Below are positions 48,896 through 56,827 of a DNA stretch of 64,000 nt, one piece after another. Position 1 is the stretch's first letter. Each line of letters starts with the position of its first letter. The stretch comes from GCA-2683825 sp965662355 (GTDB taxonomy: Bacteria > Planctomycetota > UBA1135 > GCA-002686595). The translations under genes were made by a program, and so were the position numbers. Below the pieces are notes generated by a model that was not told the DNA's origin, searched no databases, and was given only the letters and a program-made list of their open reading frames with translations. The stretch spans positions 1 through 64,000 of the forward strand of contig CBFIHP010000026.1 of the NCBI GenBank assembly GCA_965662355.1, in the 5' to 3' direction.

Positions 48896-48968
48896 TCCCA
48901 CATGGTAGCGGTCTTTCCGGAAAGACAGGGCCCTTACCGGCGTCCACCGGACCCCCCTCTGGGGATAG

Positions 48969-49010
48969 ATGCTCCAAAGGGGTCTTCTTGATCCCCTCCC
49001 CACCCGCGCT
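48969..49010 (+). repeat. Repeat family E, copy 3
   Basis: atgctccaaaggggtcttct tgatcccctccccacccg, matching 45690-45726. It lies between the FG-GAP gene and the IS5 remnant. Confidence 0.6.
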
Positions 49011-49063
49011 GCCGCTGAAGCTGCCCGCCCCACGGCCAACAACCCTCCCCTCGCGTGCCTTCT

Positions 49064-49400
49064 GGGGGGCGTTGTTGCACAGCTCAAGATTGGGCCATAC
49101 TTCCCCCACCATCCCCGGTTTCAGGTCCTGATCGCCTTCGATACAGGCCGACCGAGATCGAACATGGTGTTCAGAACGTTGCAGGCGATCAACACCTCAG
49201 CTCTCCGCGACTTCGGATGACGAGCACGAAGCCGATCACCGATGATCGACTTGTAGCGAAAGAAGGCGTTCTCAACGGTCCCCTGGCGATGGTAGCCCGA
49301 CACCCTCTTCCACTCTCGCCTCCCGAGCTTCTCCACTTTCCGAATCGTCCGGTCACGAGGCTTCGCTCGATGCCTTCGACCCGCTGGAGCGGATTTCGAG
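49064..49400 (-). mobile_element. IS5-family insertion sequence remnant (C-terminal end of transposase plus one IS end)
   Basis: Minus-strand frame 49121-49390 reads KLGRREWKRVSGYHRQGTVE NAFFRYKSIIGDRLRARHPK SRRAEVLIACNVLNTM, the C-terminal DDE block of IS5-family transposases (the E and the R-x-K region). The N-terminal two thirds, with the first two catalytic aspartates, are missing. At 49064-49098 the sequence ggggcgttgttgcacagctc aagattggg is an IS5-type terminal repeat and resembles repeat B. Confidence 0.75.
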
Positions 49401-49441
49401 GGCTTTCGTGAGCAGCGAGGCGGGTCGTGGCGCTGAGTCTC

Positions 49442-51115
49442 CTACTGGTTGCCGAGGGTCAGGTCGACGGCGTTCGTCAGCGTGAGGACTCCGGAGCTCA
49501 GGATCGCACCCTGGGTCGAGAACTGACGGCCCAGCAGACTCGCGTCCCCGGGGATCGCGATCGAGTGGAACCCGGTCGCGACGAAGAACGGCAGGAAGGG
49601 GGGCTGGATGAGGAGCTCACCGCTCGGGAGAAACGTGCCCGAGCTGGGACCGTTCAGGGTCGGGATGATCACCGTGATCGAAGAGGGCGGAGCGGTGATC
49701 AGGGCCTGGTAGTTGCTCCCGATGACGGGGGTGTTGATGGGGAAGTAGCTCGAGGGGTTCGAGCCCGAGCCGTTGCGGATCTGGGCCAGGGCCGTGAGGC
49801 TAAGGGAGAGCACGTAGGCGGCGCCCGAGTTCGTACCGCCGAGATCGGAACCCGTGGCCCCGACGATCAGGTCGTCCTTCCCGTCCCCAGTCACGTCTTC
49901 CACGCCGGAGAGCGTGCCACCGAGCGAGTCCCCGGCCGCGGTGCCGTCAAAGCTGAGCAGGGTCGAGCCGTCCATTCCCGAGAAGACATACGCGCGACCG
50001 GACTGACTGCCCTGGGGTAACGCACGGATGGCGCCCACGCCGATGTCGGCGCGGCCGTCGCCGTCAACATCACCTGCCCCGGTCACCGCGTTCCCGAATT
50101 GGTCGCCGGGATTCTCGCCCAGGAACTCGTAGATCAAGGCACCTGTGGCACCCGAGAAGACCATCGCCGCACCGGCCGATGAGCCATTGCCGTCGTCGCC
50201 CGATGCACCGGCGGCGATGTCGGGAACGCCGTCGCCGTCCACGTCACCGGCCCCTGCGACACGCGATCCGAGGTGATCCTGTGCGTCGTTTCCCCAGAAG
50301 ATGTAAATGGGATTGCCTGTCGCCCCGGAGTAGACACCGGCCATGCCCTGGGCCAGGAGCGTTCCGGTTCCCCACCACGCTCCGACGACGATGTCACCGA
50401 CCATGTCCCCGTCCACGTCCCCGGTCCCGTCCACGGAGTAGCCGAACTGGTCACCGGCGGAGTTGCCCGAGATGTGGTGGATGAGGCTGCCGTCGAAACC
50501 GGACAGGATCTTGACGTATCCGCTTCCGTTGCTGAGCCACTGGACAGCGCCCGCGGCAATGTCCCCGTGGCCGTCACCGTTGACATCGCCGATGCCGCAC
50601 ACGCGGATTCCGAAGAAATCGTCGTCGTTGTCACCCACGAAGGTATGGAGAACAGAGCCGTCCGAACCGGAGTGGAGTTGTGCGTAGCCCTTCCATTGGC
50701 CGTTCACATGGGCGAAGGGCGCGCCGACGATCAAGTCGGGGATGCCATCCCCGTTGCAGTCACCGGCGTTGTCGATCGATGTTCCGAACACGTCACCGGT
50801 CACGTTCCCATCGATCTGCCGGATCAGGGATCCATCACTTCCCGAGTGGATGCGCACGTAGCCCGGGCCAACGGCGGGGACGCCGTCCTGGATGGCGCCC
50901 ACGGCGACGTCGGGAACTCCATCCCCGTCGATATCGCCGCAGCCCGAGACGCCCAGTCCGAGCTTGTCACCGCCCATGTTGCCCACAAGGGTGTGCACGA
51001 CGGCCTGCGCTTCGCCCCGGGACGCCAGAGCGGCCACGATCACGAGCAGCAGGACGGTCCGGGCAAGCTCACGGGGGCACCGGCTTGTGAGACTGAAGAA
51101 GGGTGTCTGGCTCAT
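49442..51115 (-). CDS. Secreted FG-GAP repeat protein with shared C-terminal module
   Basis: 557 residues. A leader (ARTVLLLVIVAALASRGEA) precedes seven FG-GAP blades, for example GCGDIDGDGVPDVAVGAIQD, GDCNGDGIPDLIVGAPFA, GIGDVNGDGHGDIAAGAVQW, GTGDVDGDMVGDIVVGAWWG and GAGDVDGDGRADIGVGAIRA, alternating with YAQLHSGSDGS-type strands. The Ca loops are intact in most blades. The last 110 residues (SYFPINTPVIGSNYQALITA ... ILSSGVLTLTNAVDLTLG) are the shared end module in clear form. An IS91 remnant lies immediately upstream, in its promoter region. Confidence 0.85.
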   Translation of the reverse strand: MSQTPFFSLTSRCPRELARTVLLLVIVAALASRGEAQAVVHTLVGNMGGDKLGLGVSGCGDIDGDGVPDVAVGAIQDGVPAVGPGYVRIHSGSDGSLIRQIDGNVTGDVFGTSIDNAGDCNGDGIPDLIVGAPFAHVNGQWKGYAQLHSGSDGSVLHTFVGDNDDDFFGIRVCGIGDVNGDGHGDIAAGAVQWLSNGSGYVKILSGFDGSLIHHISGNSAGDQFGYSVDGTGDVDGDMVGDIVVGAWWGTGTLLAQGMAGVYSGATGNPIYIFWGNDAQDHLGSRVAGAGDVDGDGVPDIAAGASGDDGNGSSAGAAMVFSGATGALIYEFLGENPGDQFGNAVTGAGDVDGDGRADIGVGAIRALPQGSQSGRAYVFSGMDGSTLLSFDGTAAGDSLGGTLSGVEDVTGDGKDDLIVGATGSDLGGTNSGAAYVLSLSLTALAQIRNGSGSNPSSYFPINTPVIGSNYQALITAPPSSITVIIPTLNGPSSGTFLPSGELLIQPPFLPFFVATGFHSIAIPGDASLLGRQFSTQGAILSSGVLTLTNAVDLTLGNQ

Positions 51116-51134
51116 GGATGAGATTCTCTCACAC

Positions 51135-51415
51135 CGAAGAGTTTCCTGGAGCGACTATGTGCACTGATCCCGTATCCGCGTACACACCTGATCACCCATC
51201 ACGGAGTCCTCGCTTCGGCCTCGAGCTGGCGAGACAAAGTGGTCCCTGCTCCCACCCACGACCTCCGCACTCGAAGAGGCTCGCCGAAACCGTTGAGTCA
51301 GGACCGGAGACTGCGCTGGGCGGAGTTGATGAAGCGCCCAGTCGATGTGGCGGTTTGGAGCTCTTGCGTTGCGAGTGTGGTGAACTCCACGCTCCTCATC
51401 TAAATACGTGTTTCC
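51135..51415 (+). mobile_element. IS91-family transposase remnant (C-terminal part)
   Basis: Plus-strand frame through 51188 reads FLERLCALIPYPRTHLITHH GVLASASSWRDKVVPAP, then RRLRWAELMKR. These are the characteristic late blocks of IS91 (Y2 rolling-circle) transposases. A frameshift near 51340 moves the zinc-ribbon end (LRCECGELHAPH) into another frame. The HUH and tyrosine region is absent. The rest of the 51116-51520 gap holds nothing else I recognise. Confidence 0.65.
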
Positions 51416-51520
51416 GTACCCTACGCGGTGGTCGCTAATGCGTGGGGGCCAAGCGTGTTACCCAATCCTCCCTTTCGCTCTAGACTTGGGACTCCTGTCT
51501 CTCCCTTCCGAAAGCCTTCC

Positions 51521-52498
51521 ATGCTGACCACATTCCTTTCCATGGCCTGCCTCTTGGCTGCGCATGTTCCGGGCCCGAGTGCGCTTGGATCCCACACCTG
51601 GGTCATCCATGAACTCTACAGCAATGCCAGCGGCACCATTCAATTCGTCGAGCTGAAGGAGACGGGCGGAAGCCCGGACGAGATCCATCTCGGTGGGAAG
51701 TCGGTGACGGCCCTTGCGACGGGGATGAGTTTCACCTTCCCCGCCGACCTCCCCCCGGGGAGCAGCGCGAACAAGCACATCTTGCTCGGGACGGCGGCCC
51801 TTGCGGCGCTCCTTGGAGCGCCGCCGCTCGATCACATCATCCCCCAGGGCTTTTTTGCTGTGAACGGAGACACGCTGCAGTTTCATATCTACGCCACTTC
51901 CGTCTTGAGCTTCGGCGCGGGTCAGCTCCCCCTTGACGGCGCTTGCTCGCTATCGCAGTCCTTGGTGACCGGGCTGAACTCACCGAGGAACTTTGCAGGA
52001 ATCAACGGGTATGTGGACCTCAGCACGCCCGTGTCGGCGACCGTTTATGATGGCACCACCCCCGGATCCATCATCAACCCCGACCGTTTGGCGGCGACGC
52101 CGGTCCACCTGGCCGGCATCTGGAGCGCCACGGTCACGCCGCAAGCCAACCGCACGGGCAGCATATTGGCTGCCGCCGTTATTCTTGTCCAAACCGGAGG
52201 GGCACCGGGCAGTACGGTCATCCTGGATCTGGCGCCGTTCACCATTGGCTCGGGCAGCGCTCCGCCATCCCAGCTGCTGGTGACAGGCCAGCTGCTTACC
52301 TTCGGCGTCACGAGCTTGAACGGCCCCGGCAATCCATCGAACCCCTTTCAGGCCCTCGTCCCACCCAACTGCTCCCTGATGTCACTCCCATGGTTCTCGC
52401 GGGCGATCGTTTTGGGTAACGTGACGACCATCGACCCACCCGGTGATCTCGACCCGATGTTCACCAACGGCGTCACTGGCCTGGTCGGGACGAATTGA
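51521..52498 (+). CDS. Secreted lamin-tail-like protein, paralogue of the 14108 gene, with different C-terminus
   Basis: A 325-residue secreted protein from ATG 51521 (signal FLSMACLLAAHVPGPSALG). Residues 20-165 align closely with the protein at 14108-14722: GSHTWVIHELYSNASGTIQF VELKE, SFTFPADLPPGSSAN, PLDHIIPQGFFAVNGDTLQF and LSFGAGQLPLDG. Instead of a sorting tag it continues with a 150-residue beta-rich tail (VHLAGIWSATVTPQANRTGS ... VPPNCSLMSLPW) similar to the shared end module. The paralogues thus carry the same head on two alternative C-terminal anchors. Confidence 0.75.
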   Translation: MLTTFLSMACLLAAHVPGPSALGSHTWVIHELYSNASGTIQFVELKETGGSPDEIHLGGKSVTALATGMSFTFPADLPPGSSANKHILLGTAALAALLGAPPLDHIIPQGFFAVNGDTLQFHIYATSVLSFGAGQLPLDGACSLSQSLVTGLNSPRNFAGINGYVDLSTPVSATVYDGTTPGSIINPDRLAATPVHLAGIWSATVTPQANRTGSILAAAVILVQTGGAPGSTVILDLAPFTIGSGSAPPSQLLVTGQLLTFGVTSLNGPGNPSNPFQALVPPNCSLMSLPWFSRAIVLGNVTTIDPPGDLDPMFTNGVTGLVGTN

Positions 52499-52713
52499 TT
52501 GCGATGCGGCAGAGAATTGGGTAACCAGCTCATTGATCCTGGTGGAGCGAATGAGGCAGGCGAGATCGTCTGCCGCGAGCGATCGAATCGCTCTGCTACC
52601 GGAATCGACGACTGGGGTGCTGGACCGAAGCATGCGAGGACCTCGACTTCGAAAAACGACACAAGCCATCGAATGGGTTGGCTAGCCGGGGTGTAGGTGA
52701 GGGGAGGATGAAC

Positions 52714-53043
52714 GTGACTCCGAACGACGAAACGAAGAGCAGTCTCATGGTCGATACAGCTACATTCCTGAATCGAGTGATCGCAGCGCGGACGGCAGCC
52801 TGGCTCGTCTTCTCGATCGCGGTGGGGAATCAGATACTCACCTACCTGATCTACTTGGGGATGCACGGCGGTTTTTGGGACGACCTGATCGACTCGGGGC
52901 TCTACGGCGAAATCTCTCGCGACGAGCTGACACGGCTGACTCTGTACTACGTCGCAGCGTTGAAGCTCATGAGTGTCGCGATCTTCATGGGTGCCCTGTT
53001 CCTGACTCTGTGGGTCCGAGGTCTCCGTCGGAACGCGGCCTAG
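52714..53043 (+). CDS. Small two-helix membrane protein of unknown function
   Basis: 109 residues from GTG 52714, chosen because AGGGGAGG lies 6 nt upstream; the ATG at 52708 directly abuts that motif. Two membrane helices are predicted: TAAWLVFSIAVGNQILTYLI (about 26-45) and LYYVAALKLMSVAIFMGALF (about 80-100). A short acidic loop (WDDLIDSGLYGEISRDELTR) lies between. No family recognised. Its TAG stop codon lies at the start of an inverted repeat B copy. Confidence 0.55.
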   Translation: MTPNDETKSSLMVDTATFLNRVIAARTAAWLVFSIAVGNQILTYLIYLGMHGGFWDDLIDSGLYGEISRDELTRLTLYYVAALKLMSVAIFMGALFLTLWVRGLRRNAA

Positions 53044-53074
53044 GCCGGCCCATCTCGATTCATGCACCAACGCC
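53044..53074 (-). repeat. Repeat family B, copy 4 (inverted)
   Basis: gccggcccatctcgattcat gcaccaacgcc, the reverse complement of the repeat B arm at 2449-2479. It fills the gap between two convergent genes. Confidence 0.75.
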
Positions 53075-53087
53075 AGCGTGAACCCGG

Positions 53088-56021
53088 CTACCGCCTCCCG
53101 GGCACGATGAAATCTCCGACGGCATCGAGGATGTTGTCCCCCGTCACGTCGACGAGAATCTCGGGTTTGAGCAGCAGGGAAGTGTGGCTCTCGTCCCAGT
53201 CGAAAACGGCGTGTTGGGGAAAACGCAGTATGTCACGTGCGAAGAGGCTGGTGGCGGGACCGAAGAGGAGCTCGAACTTTCCGTCGCCCGAGACGTCGGC
53301 AACAAAGACCCTCGGCTTCCAGGCGAGCGGGTCGTCGATCTTCAACTCCCGTAACCGGAACCGTGGGAAGCCGTGACTGCCGAGGTTTCGAAGCCCGATG
53401 ATCTTCGTATCGTCCGAAGAGAATTTCTTTTTCCTGTAGACGTGGACAATGTCGATCCAACCGTCTTTATTAAAGTCGACAACGGCGATCTGGCCTTTCG
53501 CATAGAATCGGTTGAACGCATTGGAGACGATCTCCGGCTCGTCCATTTCCCCCGTTTCGGTTCCGACGCCGATCCACAGTTTGACCCTATCAGTGCGCAG
53601 TAGATAATCGAGTCGGCCATCGTTGTTGAAGTCGGCCAATTGAAGCAGGCCGTGGTCGGGAAGCTCTCGCCCGAGGGTGAAAGAGCCGTCCCCGTCGTTG
53701 TACCAGAGCTGACTCGCGGGGACGTAGACGTCGGGCTCCCCGACAACGAAGAGATCGTTGTCACCATCCCCATCGAGATCCGTGACGTGAAACTCCTGCC
53801 CCGGGTCTTCCGTGGCGAACTGAACGATACTCGCGGGACCGGCGCTGCCTGCATCACGGAAGGAACCGTCGCCGAGGTTCGCCAAGAAGCGAACCGACAA
53901 GGTCTCCTGGCCTTGTCGATGCTTGACGAGCATGTCGGGTGCACCGTCGCCGTTGAAATCTCCAACGATCGCCGGCCCGTCGAAGGCGGTGCCTTCGGGA
54001 GCGGTTTCGACGTCGGGAATACGCGGGGTCATGTTTCCCTCGCCGTCGTTCTCGAGGACAAAGTTCAAGTCCAGTTCGAGATCGACGTCGCCATCTCCGT
54101 CGTAGTCGACGGCCCGCTCGCGGTCGACGCGAGTGGGAGCGCGGCTTGGGCGGAGAGGCTGGAATTCGCCCGGATTGAAACGCACGAGCGTTCCCGCAAC
54201 GAGATCCACGTCTCCGTCGGCATCCATGTCCCCCGCTCCTGCGAGATGGCGTGCTCCCATGCCCGGCAAGGTGAACGATTCGGCGAAAACGCCTCCTCCC
54301 TCATTGCGAGCGATGTGAAACGTCGAGGGAAACTCGTTGTTCGGCCAACGCGACCCGCTACCACAACACACTCCGTCGAGGTCGCCGTCGCCGTCGATGT
54401 CAGCGAGGTCGGTCGCCGGGCCTCCGACGGGGCTGTGATCGAGCACGAACTGCCCGGGCGAGGCTTGCACGAGACGCACGTAGCCGGAGCTCTCCTCGGG
54501 AGCGAAGAGCACGATATCGACGAGTCCGTTCCCGGTAACGTCGCCGGACACAGCATGGTGCTGCGCCAGGTCGTGGGACACCGAGAAGGCGTTCGCGGGG
54601 AGCCACGGCCCCTGCGGACCTCCACGAGCGATGAGCGAGATCGACTCTGAGGTAACGTGAACGAGGTCGTCGTAGCCATCCGCGGTCGCGTCGAAGGCGA
54701 ATATCGAATCTCCGCTCTGCGCTTCGACCGACCGCTGAAAGACCGGCAGGTGAAAGGCCGTTCCGACGGAGAAGATCCGCGCGCCGCCCTCTTGCAGCAC
54801 GGCAAACTCGATGTCGCTATCGTCGTCGAATTGACCCGTTGCGACACCGAGGATCGGACCGCTACTCAGGTTCAAGCCATGCTCGTCATAGTCGCCGTCT
54901 CTGCTCAGAAAGGCTCTCATGAGGCGATTGTTCACCAGGAGGAAATCACCGTGTCCATCCGCGTTGAAGTCGTCGCTGACGATCCGTGATTCGCTGCTAA
55001 AGAAGGGCGGGTTCGTTTGGTGGCGGAAGTAGGACCATGCGCCCTCTGTTAGGAATCCTCTCCCATCGTTCTCGTACAACTGCAGCTTGAGTATGCGCCC
55101 TCCGGGTTCCGTCGCCGCGCCAAGGGCGTCAAGATCACCGTCTGCGTCGAAGTCGACCAGCCCGATGTAGGGCAGATCGTTGCGTCCCATCATGACGACC
55201 CCGGTTTCGAAGCCGCTTTGCTCTTCCGCTCTCTCCGAGGGCATACGATCAAACGGAAGGAACGCTGGCGTGGTAACGGCGCGCCCTTCCAACAAGGAGT
55301 CGACGGGGCGGAGTCGTAGCCGCACGCACTGGGTCTCCACGCCATCCACCTCGTGATTCCAGTGATAGGCGTATCCGGGCTCGCCCTTGGTCGGAAGCTC
55401 GAAGTAGCGCTCCTGTTCACCCCAATGCGTCGCCGCTCGCCAACCGAGATCGGGGCAATCGTCGATGACGTCGTACTCGGCGAGCACACTGACTTCATCC
55501 TGAGAAGAATCGGAAAGCGTGAACAACACCGCGACCTGCCCGATGCCGAGCGTATCCACGCCGTCGACCAGGAGCCGCGGCGGATCGTTGCCGACGTTCA
55601 TGTCGTTGAGACGCGCTTCGAGATCCTCCGCTCCTTCCACACGGGCGATGAGCGTCACGCCGCTGCGAAGCCCGCTCTCGCCGTCCCAGAGTTCCTCGGC
55701 ACGGAAATCCCACGCGAGCGAATGCTCCCTTCCCTCCAGCGACGCCTCGAGCTCGAGCGGATTGGCTTGCAAGCCTTGCAGGAGCCTGGGCAGACCACCT
55801 TCCACTTGGTAGTGGAACCCAATCTTCATGGGAGCGGAATCCCCGCCCAGGACGATGCCGATCCTCGTGGCCCCAGGGTTGCGCGGCGCGTCGATGCGCA
55901 GCCCCCCGATCGAGGCCGGCACGGTGACAACGCCATCGCCGGACGAGCCGCTGCACGCCGTGCAGGCGATCAGAGTGAAAAGAGAAAGGGGAAGGGAGTA
56001 TCTCTGCGAGTGAGAAAGCAT
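53088..56021 (-). CDS. Large FG-GAP/VCBS repeat lipoprotein
   Basis: 977 residues from ATG 56021 (GAGG 8 nt upstream). The leader MLSHSQRYSLPLSLFTLIAC contains a lipobox (LIAC), so it is a lipoprotein. Residues 30-300 are Ig-like and beta-rich with scattered cysteines (DVIDDCPDLG, VETQCVRLRLRP). From about 310 to the end there are ten or more VCBS/FG-GAP blades, for example VDFDADGDLDALGAATE, DDFNADGHGDFLLV, ADIDGDGDLDGVCCGSGS, GDMDADGDVDLVAGTL, GDFNGDGAPDMLVK, TDLDGDGDNDLFVVGEP, ADFNNDGRLDYLLR and VDVTGDNILDAVGDF. The blade count suggests two propellers. Probable Ca-binding surface adhesin. Confidence 0.82.
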   Translation of the reverse strand: MLSHSQRYSLPLSLFTLIACTACSGSSGDGVVTVPASIGGLRIDAPRNPGATRIGIVLGGDSAPMKIGFHYQVEGGLPRLLQGLQANPLELEASLEGREHSLAWDFRAEELWDGESGLRSGVTLIARVEGAEDLEARLNDMNVGNDPPRLLVDGVDTLGIGQVAVLFTLSDSSQDEVSVLAEYDVIDDCPDLGWRAATHWGEQERYFELPTKGEPGYAYHWNHEVDGVETQCVRLRLRPVDSLLEGRAVTTPAFLPFDRMPSERAEEQSGFETGVVMMGRNDLPYIGLVDFDADGDLDALGAATEPGGRILKLQLYENDGRGFLTEGAWSYFRHQTNPPFFSSESRIVSDDFNADGHGDFLLVNNRLMRAFLSRDGDYDEHGLNLSSGPILGVATGQFDDDSDIEFAVLQEGGARIFSVGTAFHLPVFQRSVEAQSGDSIFAFDATADGYDDLVHVTSESISLIARGGPQGPWLPANAFSVSHDLAQHHAVSGDVTGNGLVDIVLFAPEESSGYVRLVQASPGQFVLDHSPVGGPATDLADIDGDGDLDGVCCGSGSRWPNNEFPSTFHIARNEGGGVFAESFTLPGMGARHLAGAGDMDADGDVDLVAGTLVRFNPGEFQPLRPSRAPTRVDRERAVDYDGDGDVDLELDLNFVLENDGEGNMTPRIPDVETAPEGTAFDGPAIVGDFNGDGAPDMLVKHRQGQETLSVRFLANLGDGSFRDAGSAGPASIVQFATEDPGQEFHVTDLDGDGDNDLFVVGEPDVYVPASQLWYNDGDGSFTLGRELPDHGLLQLADFNNDGRLDYLLRTDRVKLWIGVGTETGEMDEPEIVSNAFNRFYAKGQIAVVDFNKDGWIDIVHVYRKKKFSSDDTKIIGLRNLGSHGFPRFRLRELKIDDPLAWKPRVFVADVSGDGKFELLFGPATSLFARDILRFPQHAVFDWDESHTSLLLKPEILVDVTGDNILDAVGDFIVPGRR

Positions 56022-56242
56022 GAAGAGTACCTCGAGGAGGCCGGGCCGCGCCTCTGTGATGGAGTGGCCACCCATTATCTGGACGCGAAAACAATCCAAG
56101 AAAAGTACATCCTGGAGTTTTCGCGACGAGTTCTCGTCACCAATCCAAGATCGTCATCCGCACCCACGGGCCCCGCACACCCTGGATAGAGCATCTCCTC
56201 GACCCCGGTCAGTCCTGCTCATCTCATTCTTGGGTCCTGCTC

Positions 56243-56568
56243 CTAGGCGGCGTCGGAATCTTGATCGTCTTCGCAGACCGCGCACGACAAGGCCCGCTTC
56301 ATCGCGAGCCGTCTCTTCCTGGCGGCCTTCCGCCCAGGCTCCAACTCGTCTGGAACGCCATCCCCCCTACCAAAGTACATCTCGCCCGACGTCTGGCCTC
56401 GGAACGCGGAATGAAGGAGTTGCTCGTTGTGCTCCTTCACGTAGAAAGTGACGAGCCTCTGCACAGTCGCGACGCTGTCGAGAGTGTTCAAACACAACCA
56501 CTGATGCTTCAAAGTTCGCCAGCATGTCTCGATCATGGAATTCGATAAACGTAGCTCGGTGGTTTGGC
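56243..56568 (-). mobile_element. Integrase-core (rve) transposase remnant
   Basis: Minus-strand reading from the stop at about 56568: NSMIETCWRTLKHQWLCLNT LDSVATVQRLVTFYVKEHNE followed by HSAFRGQTSGEMYF. This is the C-terminal third of an rve/DDE transposase; the glutamate of MIE is the last DDE residue. An in-frame stop precedes it and the two aspartate blocks are missing. Upstream lies repeat C. Confidence 0.75.
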
Positions 56569-56579
56569 ATTAGTACCTG

Positions 56580-56705
56580 CCCTGGAGGGCGTGCGTTTGG
56601 ACAGGTGCGTGAGGAGGGTCGTCCAGTGCTCCAGCAGGGGGTCATCGCCTCCGTGGTGGGGAGGGGGCCCTAAGACCTGAGCTTGGAAATCCTGTCCCCT
56701 TGCGG
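56580..56705 (-). repeat. Dispersed repeat family C, copy 3
   Basis: On the minus strand: ggacaggatttccaagctca ggtcttagggccccctcccc, then ccacggaggcgatgaccccc and tgctggagcactggacgacc. It closely matches 3594-3710. It lies between the transposase remnant and the histidine kinase promoter region. Confidence 0.75.
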
Positions 56706-56827
56706 GAGCGCGGGGTAAGTGATTTAATATCGTCATCGTGGAGCGGGCGTCACCCTCGCTCTACTTCCTAAAACGGGGACAGCCTCGAAGGGAGCATGCC
56801 CCGGTCGATGGTCGGGGTCGTTTAGCG

